Assembly (NCBI RefSeq): GCF_029201445.1
Contig: NZ_CP102381.1
Coordinates: forward strand, 2,294,001-2,358,000
Length of the DNA: 64,000 nt
Direction: 5' to 3'
Source of the DNA: Thiomicrorhabdus lithotrophica
GTDB taxonomy: Bacteria; Pseudomonadota; Gammaproteobacteria; Thiomicrospirales; Thiomicrospiraceae
Part shown: piece by piece, positions 17,744 through 27,045 of the stretch
Position numbering within the stretch: the stretch's first letter is position 1
How the letters are laid out: each line of letters opens with the position of its first letter
Notes under the pieces: generated by a model
Database searches by the model: none
What the model saw: the letters and a program-made list of their open reading frames with translations, nothing else
What the model was told of the DNA's origin: nothing
Position numbers and translations under genes: made by a program

Positions 17744-19822
17744 TTACTGAAGCAGGCTTTCCAAAGCACCTAACACTGGTGATTGTTGGATCAATTTTGG
17801 ACTTAAATCTGCTATATTTACCGACCAATTAGGCTGATGAAAATCTCCCTCATAATGTAACGGTATCGCCACCCCTTTTAAATCAGCTAAAAGTTCAGAG
17901 GGTTTTTCTATACTCACAAATAAATTGCCCGCAACCTGCTGAGTATTTAAATCTAAAGTGCCATTTCCAGTTGCATGAAAACGTTCACTTTGAGCCTGCA
18001 TTCTTTTTGGGGTAAATACCCCATCAACAATTCGGCCATTCACTTGTACATTTTTGAAACCAGTATAAACCTCAGCATGCTCATTTAAAGCCAATTGCCC
18101 TACTAATAACTGATTTACATCCAATCCATGAATCTTTAGATTAGCAACATCCGCATTCAATGAACCTTGTAAATTAGCTATCCACTGTTGCGAATTCATA
18201 CCCGTCGTTTGCAATACAAAATGACTATCTAAAACGCCAGATAATTTTGTAGAATCACTTTCAGCAAAACTATTTAAAGCAAGATATTTCGTTTGGCCTT
18301 TCCACAAAAACTCATACTTATTAGCTGATAAACCAGCAACTAATTTAGACTGTAGACGCCCTTCTTCAAATACTACATCTAATGGAGCTAACACCACTTT
18401 TCCGTGATCTGCTGACAACTCAACATCTACTTTGGGTATAGCAAGGTGCCTTATCTTAGAATCAATCAGCTGCAGTTTACCTTGCCCAGTTAAAGACTCG
18501 ATTGCTGACAAAGGAATAGGATAATAAGTAGTTGATGAAGCATCTTTAAGTTCTATTGGCACTTTAGCTAAATACACTTCAGTATCCAAATTATTGACCA
18601 CTAAATCGAATTCAAATGGCTGATGACTATTCAATGGTAGATTCAAATTTCCAGAAACTTTAGCATCATCAAGCTGCGCATCAATTTGTTTCAATTGAAG
18701 AACCTTACCATCCCAACGCCAATCAAACTTTCCAGCAGCATCGGTTAACGACTTTGGATTTACCATTTCAGGTACGGGCAATCCCAGGTGTTCAATCCAT
18801 TTTTTAAGATTGATTTTACTTGCTTCAAAAACTCCTTCAAATACAGGATTGGCTCCAAACTCCCCTTGAAAGCTTGTCAAAACCTCAGCTTCCAAACCAG
18901 CCAACTGAGCCTCTTTGATATAAATTTGCTGATGGCTAAAATCAACCATTAAGTTTTGACCCGCTGTGGTCAGACGTATATCTGGCTTATTTAACTCTTC
19001 TGGTAACTGTAAACGAAATACCCCGTGCCAATCGGTTAAGTGTAATTGCGTGTAGTGATTGGCCAATAACAACCTGCCATTAATTTGAAAGTCGAATGTG
19101 CGCGGCGATTGACTGTGCTCATAGATAAAATCACTATTGATTTTAAATGGCTGGTTTGGCAAAACATCAAAGGCTAATAAGTTTGCTTTTTTTAGGGTCA
19201 CGGTAAAATCTTGTACCTTGTGAGTGTAATCTAATTGGGCATTTTTGATTACTAGACTTTCTAATGTCCAACTCTTATTGATTGCTGAAATCGGTGCACT
19301 CTTTGCTGGAGAGTCACTAATAACTTTTTTAAAGTAAGCATCTGAATCACCATCAACCAATGATGCATAACGTAATTTAGCCATTTTTTCAGCGGGGAAA
19401 AGCCCCGCCAACAGTGGAATATCTTGCCAGTTGTTTTTATCGGCATGCTGAATGAAATGGAATTTAGGTTCAATCAGCTCCAAACTGATTACCTTCAGAG
19501 TTCTTTCTAAAAATAGTTTTTTTAAAGAAAGTTCAATTTGCGCCTCTTTCATGGTCATTAAATTATCACTCTCAAAACCGTCTGGATTTTTCAAAGTCAT
19601 ATTGCTCAAGTGAAACATAAAAGGCAATACAGAAACCTTTACCTCTCCCTCAATTCTAAAGTCGCGGTTGGTTAACTTTGAAACTTCCTTTTCTATCTGC
19701 GGCTTGTACTGATTAAAATCAATTAGACTTACCGCTCCCGCAAATCCCAGGAAAATCAGCATTGGAATAATGGCAAGAATTAAACTCGCTCGCTTGGTCC
19801 ACTTTAAGGTTATCTGAGTCAC
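17744..19822 (-). CDS. AsmA family protein
   Basis: This 692-residue envelope protein has one N-terminal membrane helix (about residues 12-34, LILAIIPMLIFLGFAGAVSL). It is immediately followed by the AsmA start motif (NQYKPQIEKEVSKLTNRDFRI). The remainder is a long beta-rich periplasmic domain that ends with an AsmA-like segment including GNGTLDLNTQQVAGNLF. AsmA-like proteins are proposed to form grooves for lipid transport between membranes or to help outer membrane assembly. The start codon is GTG. It could be co-transcribed with the GGDEF gene upstream. Confidence 0.85.
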   Translation of the reverse strand: MTQITLKWTKRASLILAIIPMLIFLGFAGAVSLIDFNQYKPQIEKEVSKLTNRDFRIEGEVKVSVLPFMFHLSNMTLKNPDGFESDNLMTMKEAQIELSLKKLFLERTLKVISLELIEPKFHFIQHADKNNWQDIPLLAGLFPAEKMAKLRYASLVDGDSDAYFKKVISDSPAKSAPISAINKSWTLESLVIKNAQLDYTHKVQDFTVTLKKANLLAFDVLPNQPFKINSDFIYEHSQSPRTFDFQINGRLLLANHYTQLHLTDWHGVFRLQLPEELNKPDIRLTTAGQNLMVDFSHQQIYIKEAQLAGLEAEVLTSFQGEFGANPVFEGVFEASKINLKKWIEHLGLPVPEMVNPKSLTDAAGKFDWRWDGKVLQLKQIDAQLDDAKVSGNLNLPLNSHQPFEFDLVVNNLDTEVYLAKVPIELKDASSTTYYPIPLSAIESLTGQGKLQLIDSKIRHLAIPKVDVELSADHGKVVLAPLDVVFEEGRLQSKLVAGLSANKYEFLWKGQTKYLALNSFAESDSTKLSGVLDSHFVLQTTGMNSQQWIANLQGSLNADVANLKIHGLDVNQLLVGQLALNEHAEVYTGFKNVQVNGRIVDGVFTPKRMQAQSERFHATGNGTLDLNTQQVAGNLFVSIEKPSELLADLKGVAIPLHYEGDFHQPNWSVNIADLSPKLIQQSPVLGALESLLQ

Positions 19823-19894
19823 TATTTCTTATACTCTTTTAATTCTAAATCGCGAAAGGTCAAAGGTTATAAATGCTTTATTATGACCTTTTCA

Positions 19895-21274
19895 TCAGTA
19901 GTCATCAGCAAATTCATCTAAAAATTGCGTCCTATCTGAATCACCTTCCATGTCATTTATTAGCAGCAACTCCATTTCGGCAGCTGTTAATGGCTCTCCA
20001 AAATAAGGGCCTTGCATCAAATTACATTGATGACTACTTAGAAACGCCTGTTGTTCAGCCGTTCTCACACCATATGCAATAACTTGTTTATTAAGGGTTA
20101 GCCCCATTTGAATCAATGCAATTGCCATGGATTCCATTGAGCGTTTTTGGGTAATTTCCGTGACAAACATTGAACTTAAGTGTAAACGATCAATCGGCCA
20201 GTCATGTAATCTTAAAGGCGACAAATTTCCTGAACCAAAGCTTTGTACCGCCACTTCCACGCCGAGCTTTGAAAGTGCTTTAAGCTGTTTTTCAACGGGA
20301 AAACGTTGCACATTTAAACAGGTGTCATTTAAGCTTAAAACAAGATTTTCAGGTGTCAATTCATAAGACTCTAAGCGTTCGGCTAGCCAATCAGCAAAAG
20401 TCTTTTGATGAAAATGGCTTGGTCTAACCGGCGTTACCAGAGAGATATTAAGTTCACTCTTATCTAGGCGTTGAATAAACTCTAAACCCTCTTCTATCAT
20501 CCATTCACTTAATTGTATGGCGACTTGAGATTCATCTGCAATTGAAAAAACTTCAGCATAATCTAGAGCACTCAGAGATGGAGAGTTTTCTAAGTTTAAA
20601 ATCGCCTCTATAGCAATAATCTCTTGCTGCTTATAATCATGAATCGGTTGAAAGTCTAAACTTAAACTCCCTTCCTTTAAGGCTTTACGAATCGCGAACT
20701 GTTTATCACGACGAAATTCAATTTGACGAATCATTTCAGGTTGGTAAAACACCACCTGGTTTCGACCAGAATGCTTAGCCCGATACATCGCCAAGTCAGC
20801 ATACTTTAATAGGTCATTTAAATTTTTACTATCTTGAGGGTAACTCGCAACGCCAATAGAAGCTCCAATTTCTACCTCCGCCTCTTTTAACGATATCGGT
20901 TGAGAAATAACGTCTACGATACGATTGGCGACTTCTTCTACTTGAACAACAGACTCTACTCCCTGCAGAAGCGCAACAAATTCATCACCCCCCATTCGTC
21001 CAGGAATATTTATACTAACTGAGTTGTTTAAGTTGACTGAAGGCTCTTGCAAAACCGATTTAATCGACTCTGAAACCAACTGTAATAGCTCATCACCCGC
21101 ATCATGACCTAATGAATCATTCACCCACTTAAAACGGTCCAAATCGATAAACAGTACTGCTTTATTGGCACTGTTTTTCTCCAACGCCTCTTCTGCCATC
21201 GCTAACCAACCTGCCCTATTCGGCATTTGGGTTAGACTATCTAGAAAATTTTTATTATTTTTATCTGTTGGCAT
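19895..21274 (-). CDS. GGDEF protein with degenerate EAL domain (probable diguanylate cyclase)
   Basis: This 459-residue cytoplasmic protein has no membrane helix. The GGDEF domain (about residues 8-175) has FIDLDRFKWVNDSLGH and RMGGDEF (about 92-98), so cyclase activity is plausible. The EAL domain (about 190-440) is badly eroded: EAL reads EAI, DDFGTGYSSL reads VQSFGSGNLSPLRL, and the second metal site is lost (AYGVRTAEQQ). It is therefore likely to be catalytically dead and may be a sensory or GTP/c-di-GMP binding module. There is no recognised sensor domain. The intact GGDEF and dead EAL suggest it makes c-di-GMP. Confidence 0.9.
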   Translation of the reverse strand: MPTDKNNKNFLDSLTQMPNRAGWLAMAEEALEKNSANKAVLFIDLDRFKWVNDSLGHDAGDELLQLVSESIKSVLQEPSVNLNNSVSINIPGRMGGDEFVALLQGVESVVQVEEVANRIVDVISQPISLKEAEVEIGASIGVASYPQDSKNLNDLLKYADLAMYRAKHSGRNQVVFYQPEMIRQIEFRRDKQFAIRKALKEGSLSLDFQPIHDYKQQEIIAIEAILNLENSPSLSALDYAEVFSIADESQVAIQLSEWMIEEGLEFIQRLDKSELNISLVTPVRPSHFHQKTFADWLAERLESYELTPENLVLSLNDTCLNVQRFPVEKQLKALSKLGVEVAVQSFGSGNLSPLRLHDWPIDRLHLSSMFVTEITQKRSMESMAIALIQMGLTLNKQVIAYGVRTAEQQAFLSSHQCNLMQGPYFGEPLTAAEMELLLINDMEGDSDRTQFLDEFADDY

Positions 21275-21388
21275 AATAATGACTTTAAATAGTTTGATAT
21301 TTATATCTGCTCATTCTATCTATTATAACTAGCAAACAGATAAATTCAGACACCTTAAGTCTTCAAATTTCTGCGAAGACCAAAACAT

Positions 21389-22558
21389 CTACTCGTTCAA
21401 AAAGGCACTTACAACATTGTTTAAATATTGCTGTCCTTTAGACGTTAACTGCAACCAATTATGTTCGCTCACAGTAATTAACTCTTGGTTGATTAAAGAC
21501 TCTAGTACAGGCTCAATAATAGCTTGCTCTAAACCAGTTCTTAGCTGAAACAAACTCAAATCGAACCCTTGTTGCAATCGTAAAGCGTTGAGCATAAATT
21601 CAAAAATAGCATCTTCACTGTCCAACCAGTGAATTCTACCCGATTTGTCTTGCTTCATCGCCTCCACATAACCTCCTGGAGAAGCTGGCATTTGGGTTCT
21701 AAAAACACGGCCTTCAGGTGCCATCGTAATTTTTCCGTGTGCGCCAGCTCCTAAACCAATGTAATCCCCAAACTGCCAGTAATTCAAATTATGTAAACAC
21801 TGATGACCTTTCTTGGCATAAGCAGAAACCTCGTAATGTTCATACCCAGCTTGCGCAATACGTTGCTGACATTCCTGTTGAAATGACCAGGCCTGGTCAT
21901 CATTAGGTAAAACTGGAGGATTCTTATAAAAAGGCGTATTTGGCTCTAATGTTAATTGATAATGTGATAAATGAGGTGGCTTATAACTTAATGCTTGTTC
22001 AACATCGGCAATCGCTTGTTGCAAAGTTTGATTAGGTAACGCAAACATTAAGTCCAAATTGAAATTACTAAATCCCGCTGATTTAGCCGCCTCAATCGCA
22101 TTATGGGCTTCATCAGCAGAGTGAATACGACCTAAAGCAGCTAGTTTTTCATCATCAAAGCTTTGAATCCCCATCGACAAACGGTTTACACCAGCTTGAT
22201 AAAAGCCCGCAAACTTTTCAAAATCTACCGTACCTGGATTAGCTTCCAAGGTAATTTCTATTCCTGGAGAAAATCCAAGCAGTGCTCTAGCTTGCGATAA
22301 AAAATGGTTTAAACCTTCTTCTGAAATTAAACTCGGTGTGCCTCCGCCAAAAAAAATCGACTTAATAGGTCTCCCCCAAATCTGCGGAAGTATCCGCTCT
22401 AACTGTGTGATTAACGCATTGATATAAACGGCCTCGTCGATATCTGCTTTTAATGTATGCGAATTAAAATCACAATAAGGGCACTTTTGCACACACCAAG
22501 GGTAATGCACATACAAGCTAAGAGGCAGAGGTTGAGTAAAATTCACAGAATTGTCCAA
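21389..22558 (-). CDS. hemW: Radical SAM heme chaperone HemW
   Basis: This is a 389-residue coproporphyrinogen-oxidase-like radical SAM protein. The cluster motif C-x3-C-x2-C is in WCVQKCPYCDF (Cys22, 26, 29). FFGGGTPSLI, LEANPGT and GVNRLSMGIQSFDD follow, and HemW_C is at the end. The CxxxCxxC motif without the extra residues of HemN supports HemW, a heme-insertion chaperone, rather than HemN. The first start is a TTG; a GTG four codons later is possible. An 18-bp copy of the iterated palindrome is in the gene. hemW normally neighbours rdgB; here two plus-strand genes lie between them. Confidence 0.92.
   Translation of the reverse strand: MDNSVNFTQPLPLSLYVHYPWCVQKCPYCDFNSHTLKADIDEAVYINALITQLERILPQIWGRPIKSIFFGGGTPSLISEEGLNHFLSQARALLGFSPGIEITLEANPGTVDFEKFAGFYQAGVNRLSMGIQSFDDEKLAALGRIHSADEAHNAIEAAKSAGFSNFNLDLMFALPNQTLQQAIADVEQALSYKPPHLSHYQLTLEPNTPFYKNPPVLPNDDQAWSFQQECQQRIAQAGYEHYEVSAYAKKGHQCLHNLNYWQFGDYIGLGAGAHGKITMAPEGRVFRTQMPASPGGYVEAMKQDKSGRIHWLDSEDAIFEFMLNALRLQQGFDLSLFQLRTGLEQAIIEPVLESLINQELITVSEHNWLQLTSKGQQYLNNVVSAFLNE
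21883..21900. repeat. Iterated palindrome, 18-bp perfect copy inside hemW
   Basis: ATGACCAGGCCTGGTCAT is a perfect palindrome read in hemW as Asp-Gln-Ala-Trp. Confidence 0.9.
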
Positions 22559-22742
22559 GGTTAAATTTCAGAGGGGTGAGCATGTTAAGTAGCTATTTTA
22601 CCGCTTTTACATCATTAAATAAGTCCTATTTAAAACATTCATAATTTTCTCTAGCCCATAGATAATAAATTTAAATCATTGTTTTTATTGAAAATAAAAC
22701 AACATTAAGACATGCTTATATCTCCACAAAAAGGGAATTAAC

Positions 22743-23141
22743 ATGTTTATGAAACGCACTATGACCTTAAATCTTATCGGTATCAGTTTGTTTGGACTAT
22801 CTCTTACAACCCTCGCCTCAGAACAGAATAACCGCGCAATTCTACTCACCGCTATTGAAGGAAGTTATACCCCAGCCAATCCAAAACCCGTCAAACTCTT
22901 AATAACGACTGGTGCCGCCAAAGGCTGCATAGCTGAGGGAAATGCCTACCTCAATAAAAAACGTTTACGCTATGAATTTAATTTAGTCCCAATAAACTGC
23001 ATCAAAAATGGTAAAAAAATCTCTGTTGGTAACATAGTCCGTGGACAGCACAACATTAAAGGCACTATGGCAAACAGCGGTATGGGACGAGATTACTTAG
23101 TATCCAATAAAGGCGTTACAGTTTCTTTGACTCATAATTAA
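22743..23141 (+). CDS. Secreted hypothetical protein, 132 residues
   Basis: I do not recognise this family. The protein starts MFMKRTMTLNLIGISLFGLS and has a typical signal peptide with probable cleavage after TTLAS (about residue 26). The mature domain of about 106 residues has two cysteines (GAAKGCIAEGNAYL and PINCIKNGKK) that could form a disulfide in the periplasm. The pattern is beta-rich (LLTAIEGSYTP, KKLITT-like strands, VSNKGVTVSL). The ribosome-binding site AAGGGA is well placed. It has no obvious operon partner and sits between hemW and a metallo-beta-lactamase gene. A small OB-type or beta-sandwich envelope protein is possible, but this is inference. Confidence 0.7.
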   Translation: MFMKRTMTLNLIGISLFGLSLTTLASEQNNRAILLTAIEGSYTPANPKPVKLLITTGAAKGCIAEGNAYLNKKRLRYEFNLVPINCIKNGKKISVGNIVRGQHNIKGTMANSGMGRDYLVSNKGVTVSLTHN

Positions 23142-23280
23142 TAACGAGAATATTGAATCTCTATCAAGATCAATCAGTAAAGAATATTTAACTGTAAAGA
23201 TTGATTTTACATATGTTTTAAAAAACTACTCTATGTTACCTTGATAATAGGGTTTGTTTCATAATATGGAGTAACATTTA

Positions 23281-24678
23281 ATGACACTTATACAATCGTT
23301 TGGTGCTGCAGAAACCGTCACCGGTTCTTGTCACTTATTACAGATTAAACACGGACCAAAAATCTTAGTTGATTGCGGCATGTTTCAAGGCCACACAGAA
23401 CACAGTTCTAGAGACCCTTTCGGCTTCAACGCTCAAGATATCGACATTCTGTTAATTACCCATGCGCACCTTGATCATGTAGGTCGTATTCCTAAATTAG
23501 TTAATGAAGGTTTTGACGGCAAAATCATTGCCACTCGTGCCACTATGGAGCTTGCTGAGGTCGTTCTGCTTGATAGCGCTAAAATAGCAGAAGAAGATTA
23601 TAAAACATCCTTAAAAAAAGCTCGTCGACGTGGCGAAGAAGCAAACGTTCAAGAACCTATTTATACAATAGATGATGCTAAGTCTGTTTTTGACTTAACC
23701 ATTCAATACGCCGAATACAATCAAGTAATCAATCTCACTCCTGATGTTCAAGCAACCTTTAGAAATGCAGGACACATTTTAGGTTCTTCAACCATTCAAG
23801 TTGACTTCGCTGAAGCGGGTGAACAAAAGTCCGTTGTCTTTAGTGGTGACTTAGGTAACCGTATTGATATGGTTATGCCAGCACCAGAAAAAGTGAGCCA
23901 TGCTAATGCGCTCTATCTAGAATCGACTTATGGTGATAGAGATCACCGATCTTTAGAGGCGAGTATTGAAGAATTTAAAACAATAGTGAAGCAAACTTTA
24001 GACAATCAAGGCAACGTCATCATTCCCTCTTTTGCGATTGAGCGTACGCAAGAAATTTTAGTACTTCTTAAACAGATGTATTACGAAGAAGAACTTCCAA
24101 ATTGCAAAATTTTTGTTGATTCACCCATGGCTATAAAAGCCACCAAAATATACAACCAACACCACCACCTACTCAATAAAGCAGCGCAAGACTTGTATCG
24201 AAGAGATGGTTCAGTTTTTGACTTTCCAAATCTTGAATACAGCATTACAGGTGAAGATTCCATGCGTATTAATGAAGAAGAAAGCGGCTGTATCATTATT
24301 GCTGGTAGCGGTATGTGTAACGGCGGACGTATTCTTCACCACTTTAAACATCGACTATGGAACCCTCGTAACAGCGTACTTTTTGTAGGTTATCAAGTTG
24401 TTGGTACCTTGGGACGAATGTTAGTCGATGGCGCTGAAGAGATTCGAATCTACGGTGAAAAAATTAAAGTCGGCGCTAACATCCATATGGTTAATGGTTT
24501 TTCCGCTCATGCCGATCAATCTGAGATGCTTAATTGGATGGGCGACTTCACAACATTAGACAAAGTGTTCTTAATCCACGGAGAGCGTGATAAACAGGAA
24601 ATCTTTAAACAGGCAATAGAAGAAAAACTCAATAAAACCGTCCATATTGTTGAGTATGCAGAAGAGGTTTGGGTTTAA
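23281..24678 (+). CDS. Metallo-beta-lactamase / beta-CASP RNA-processing exonuclease family protein
   Basis: This is a 465-residue cytoplasmic hydrolase. The zinc motif HAHLDHVGRIP (His61 to His66) is followed by a second-site His in GHILGSS and Asp in FSGDLG. The beta-CASP cap holds ESTYGDRDH, IPSFAIERTQEIL and IFVDSPMAI. The C-terminal part has AGSGMCNGGRILHHFKHRL, VGYQVVGTLGR and the zinc-binding GFSAHADQSEML. The layout matches the YSH1/CPSF-73-like bacterial family thought to cleave RNA. Promoter-like sequence (GATAAT near 23243) precedes it. Substrate specificity cannot be assigned. Confidence 0.9.
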   Translation: MTLIQSFGAAETVTGSCHLLQIKHGPKILVDCGMFQGHTEHSSRDPFGFNAQDIDILLITHAHLDHVGRIPKLVNEGFDGKIIATRATMELAEVVLLDSAKIAEEDYKTSLKKARRRGEEANVQEPIYTIDDAKSVFDLTIQYAEYNQVINLTPDVQATFRNAGHILGSSTIQVDFAEAGEQKSVVFSGDLGNRIDMVMPAPEKVSHANALYLESTYGDRDHRSLEASIEEFKTIVKQTLDNQGNVIIPSFAIERTQEILVLLKQMYYEEELPNCKIFVDSPMAIKATKIYNQHHHLLNKAAQDLYRRDGSVFDFPNLEYSITGEDSMRINEEESGCIIIAGSGMCNGGRILHHFKHRLWNPRNSVLFVGYQVVGTLGRMLVDGAEEIRIYGEKIKVGANIHMVNGFSAHADQSEMLNWMGDFTTLDKVFLIHGERDKQEIFKQAIEEKLNKTVHIVEYAEEVWV

Positions 24679-24749
24679 CTCTAAATTTAAATCTGCCAGG
24701 CCTCTATACCCCTAACTGGACAGTGGGAAGGTTATTTAAGTAAACCAAC

Positions 24750-24765
24750 TTACCAGGCCTGGTAA
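24750..24765. repeat. Iterated palindrome, 16-bp perfect copy
   Basis: TTACCAGGCCTGGTAA lies in the gap between the converging beta-CASP and rdgB genes. A degenerate copy (CCAGGCCTCT) is 57 bases to the left at 24696. The pair may form part of a terminator or cruciform. Confidence 0.9.
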
Positions 24766-24806
24766 CTTATATATCAACGCCTTACCTAAATAAAGCACTT
24801 CAAAAT

Positions 24807-25418
24807 TTAGGCGCCACGCCTTAATTGCATAACCAGCGCATTTAAAGCTTGAGCGCGATGACTAACCTGATTTTTTTTAGCTTTAGGTAATTCTGCAGCT
24901 GACTGGTTAAACTCTTCCAACCAAAAAATTGGGTCATAACCAAAGCCACCATCACCCCGCTTTTCCGTTAATATTTGACCATACCAACGTCCTAATCCTA
25001 TTATGGGTATTGGGTCATTTGCATGTTCTACATAAACCATAGCGCAATAATAACTTGCTTGACGCTGTTCATCTGACAAGCCTTTCAACTCAGTTAGTAA
25101 TTTTTGTAAATTGGTTTCATCATTCGTTTCATCACCATAAATATCTTGAGAATATCGTGCTGAATAAATCCCTGGACGACCTTGTAGAGCAGACACCTCA
25201 ATACCTGAATCATCAGCAATCGCAGGCAAACCTGTTTTTTCAGAGGCATAACGTGCTTTTAAAATCGCATTCTCAATAAACGTCAAACCCGTTTCATCTG
25301 CTTCAGAATCAAAAAAATGCGCCTGCGATTTTACTTCCCAGCCATGTGGTTCCAAGATATCTGTCATTTCACTTAATTTACCCGCATTTCCTGTAGCCAA
25401 GACAACCGTTTGCACCAT
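24807..25418 (-). CDS. rdgB: Non-canonical purine NTP pyrophosphatase RdgB (HAM1)
   Basis: This 203-residue cytoplasmic house-cleaning enzyme hydrolyses dITP, ITP and XTP to monophosphates. Motifs are LATGNAGKLSEM at the N-terminus (phosphate binding), FIENAILKAR, LPAIADDSGIEVSALQGRPGIYSARY and GDGGFGYDPIF. SHRAQALNAL forms the C-terminal substrate loop. The length fits the family. A ribosome-binding site AAAGGA lies just before the ATG. It is divergent from yicC across about 90 bases. Confidence 0.95.
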   Translation of the reverse strand: MVQTVVLATGNAGKLSEMTDILEPHGWEVKSQAHFFDSEADETGLTFIENAILKARYASEKTGLPAIADDSGIEVSALQGRPGIYSARYSQDIYGDETNDETNLQKLLTELKGLSDEQRQASYYCAMVYVEHANDPIPIIGLGRWYGQILTEKRGDGGFGYDPIFWLEEFNQSAAELPKAKKNQVSHRAQALNALVMQLRRGA

Positions 25419-25510
25419 GTAGTTTCCTTTTTAGATGAACCTTGTTAAATTATCATTATAAACGATGGTTACTACTCTAGAGTTTCACAATTTATACCCA
25501 AGGATAATTC

Positions 25511-26434
25511 ATGTCTAAACCTGCTAATGCACCTAAAACGTTTACAGTCAAAAGCATGACCGCTTTTGCCCGTGTGCAAGAAAACAATTCTTTCGGGCGA
25601 TATAGTTGGGAAATTCGTTCGGTCAACCAACGATATCTAGAGATAAATCCACGCTTACCTGACGCTTATCGACATCTTGAACCTACCATTCGTGAACTCC
25701 TTAAAAAACACATTGCTCGCGGAAAAATTGATATCAGTTTAAGTTATGAAGTCAGTAGCAACCAAAGCACTATGCAACTAAATATAGAGTTACTTAAATC
25801 GCTTAATACGGCAGTTAATCAAGTTCAACAAACCATGCAACACACCAGCGAAGTTAATCCACTTGAGGCACTAAAATGGCCCGGCATTTTGCACGAGAGT
25901 TCTAACAACATAGATTCAGAAAAAATGAATAGCGAACTTTTAAAAAGCCTACAGACAACACTGCAGCTCTTTACTGAACACCAAATTAGAGAAGGTCAAG
26001 CATTAGCACACATGATTCATGCACGTTGCGTGACTATAGCGCAGCAAGTTAAGCAACTAGAACCTGAGCTACCAACCATATTAGAGAACCACACTCAAAA
26101 ACTGAAACAGCGCATACAATCGCTAACAGACAAAATGGACGAGGACCGCTTTCATCAAGAAGTAGCGGTACTCGCGCAAAAGATGGATGTCAGTGAAGAA
26201 ATAGATCGTTTGAAAACCCATTTAGAAGAGGTAGAACAAACCCTATCTGGAAAAACAGCTCTACCAAATCACCTCAATCCCATTGGCCGAAGGCTCGATT
26301 TTCTCATGCAAGAATTAAACCGCGAAGCCAACACTCTTGGATCCAAAGCGATTGATACAAAAATATCCCAAACCAGTGTTGAACTAAAAGTACTTATTGA
26401 GCAAATGCGTGAACAAGTTCAAAATATTGAATAA
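25511..26434 (+). CDS. yicC: YicC family endoribonuclease-like protein
   Basis: This 307-residue cytoplasmic protein shows the YicC N-terminal signature SMTAFARVQ, followed by WEIRSVNQRYLEINPRLP and the C-terminal DUF1732 region (LNPIGRRLDFLMQELNREANTLGSKA). YicC has been described as an endoribonuclease that acts on small RNAs in E. coli. The charged helical middle is typical. It is slightly longer than usual (about 290) because of an N-terminal extension before KSMTAFAR. Phylogenetically, yicC often lies near gmk, but not here. Confidence 0.93.
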   Translation: MSKPANAPKTFTVKSMTAFARVQENNSFGRYSWEIRSVNQRYLEINPRLPDAYRHLEPTIRELLKKHIARGKIDISLSYEVSSNQSTMQLNIELLKSLNTAVNQVQQTMQHTSEVNPLEALKWPGILHESSNNIDSEKMNSELLKSLQTTLQLFTEHQIREGQALAHMIHARCVTIAQQVKQLEPELPTILENHTQKLKQRIQSLTDKMDEDRFHQEVAVLAQKMDVSEEIDRLKTHLEEVEQTLSGKTALPNHLNPIGRRLDFLMQELNREANTLGSKAIDTKISQTSVELKVLIEQMREQVQNIE

Positions 26435-26600
26435 GACCATAAACCAAGCCTATACACCCATAAAATTAACCGAGTACTTTTCTCATGAAAAACTTGATGC
26501 AAATCAACCTTATCCAAGTAAATACATTGAATTTCATTAACAATCTAAGTATAGTTCGATATGTTATAAAACAAAAAACTTTTAGCTGAGGCATTAAATC

Positions 26601-26810
26601 ATGAATAACTTTGTAAATATGTTACTTGTTATCGTTGTTACAGTGGTGATTCCACTGGCAGTATTATTAGGCATTTGGGCAGACATCCTGCCACAGTCAC
26701 TACAGGTTGCAATTGGTCTTGCTGGTGTTGTATTGGCGGCAGTAGCAATTATTGGTGGTAACTTATACCTAATGTATGGCGACATCAAATCAGGTCGTTA
26801 CAGCAAATAA
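26601..26810 (+). CDS. Small two-helix membrane protein, 69 residues
   Basis: This conserved-looking but unassigned small inner-membrane protein has two hydrophobic helices (about residues 5-28, LLVIVVTVVIPLAVLLGIW, and 36-57, IGLAGVVLAAVAIIGGNLYL). They are joined by a short loop, and the tail is basic (SGRYSK). The start has a GAGG-type ribosome-binding site and the gene ends at a strong terminator, so it is probably a monocistronic unit. I cannot assign a function. Confidence 0.75.
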   Translation: MNNFVNMLLVIVVTVVIPLAVLLGIWADILPQSLQVAIGLAGVVLAAVAIIGGNLYLMYGDIKSGRYSK

Positions 26811-26835
26811 TCTAAACATTTAGAGCTTTTGTATT

Positions 26836-26863
26836 AAAAACCCAGCAATGCTGGGTTTTTTGT
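26836..26863. terminator. Rho-independent terminator after the 69-residue membrane protein gene
   Basis: ACCCAGC (26840-26846) and GCTGGGT (26850-26856) form a 7-bp stem around AAT. A-rich sequence precedes it and a T-run follows. Confidence 0.88.
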
Positions 26864-26907
26864 TTTAAAGAGTTTCAAATAGCCATCTAAAAAACCTCTT
26901 AATTACC

Positions 26908-26938
26908 TTGTCCATTTTCTACGTAAAAACGCTATAAT
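26908..26938 (+). promoter_or_regulatory. Possible promoter for mrcA
   Basis: A perfect TATAAT (26933-26938) lies about 107 bases before the start codon, with TTGTCC 19 bases upstream of it. Confidence 0.45.
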
Positions 26939-27045
26939 ACCTTACCATTTTATATCAAATTAACGTGATATCGATTTTCACTCTAAATTGCATGTGTTTT
27001 AATAAATCAATCTAGAGCAAGGATCATACTAGGCAGAGCCAATTC

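Noticed and set aside
22582-22644. 20-codon ORF with GAGGGGTG upstream, before the secreted orphan
   Set aside because: It is too short to support. The Shine-Dalgarno-like sequence alone is not enough, and the following gap is long.
26485-26589. 34-codon ORF between yicC and the 69-residue membrane protein
   Set aside because: It has no ribosome-binding site and an unremarkable AT-rich composition.
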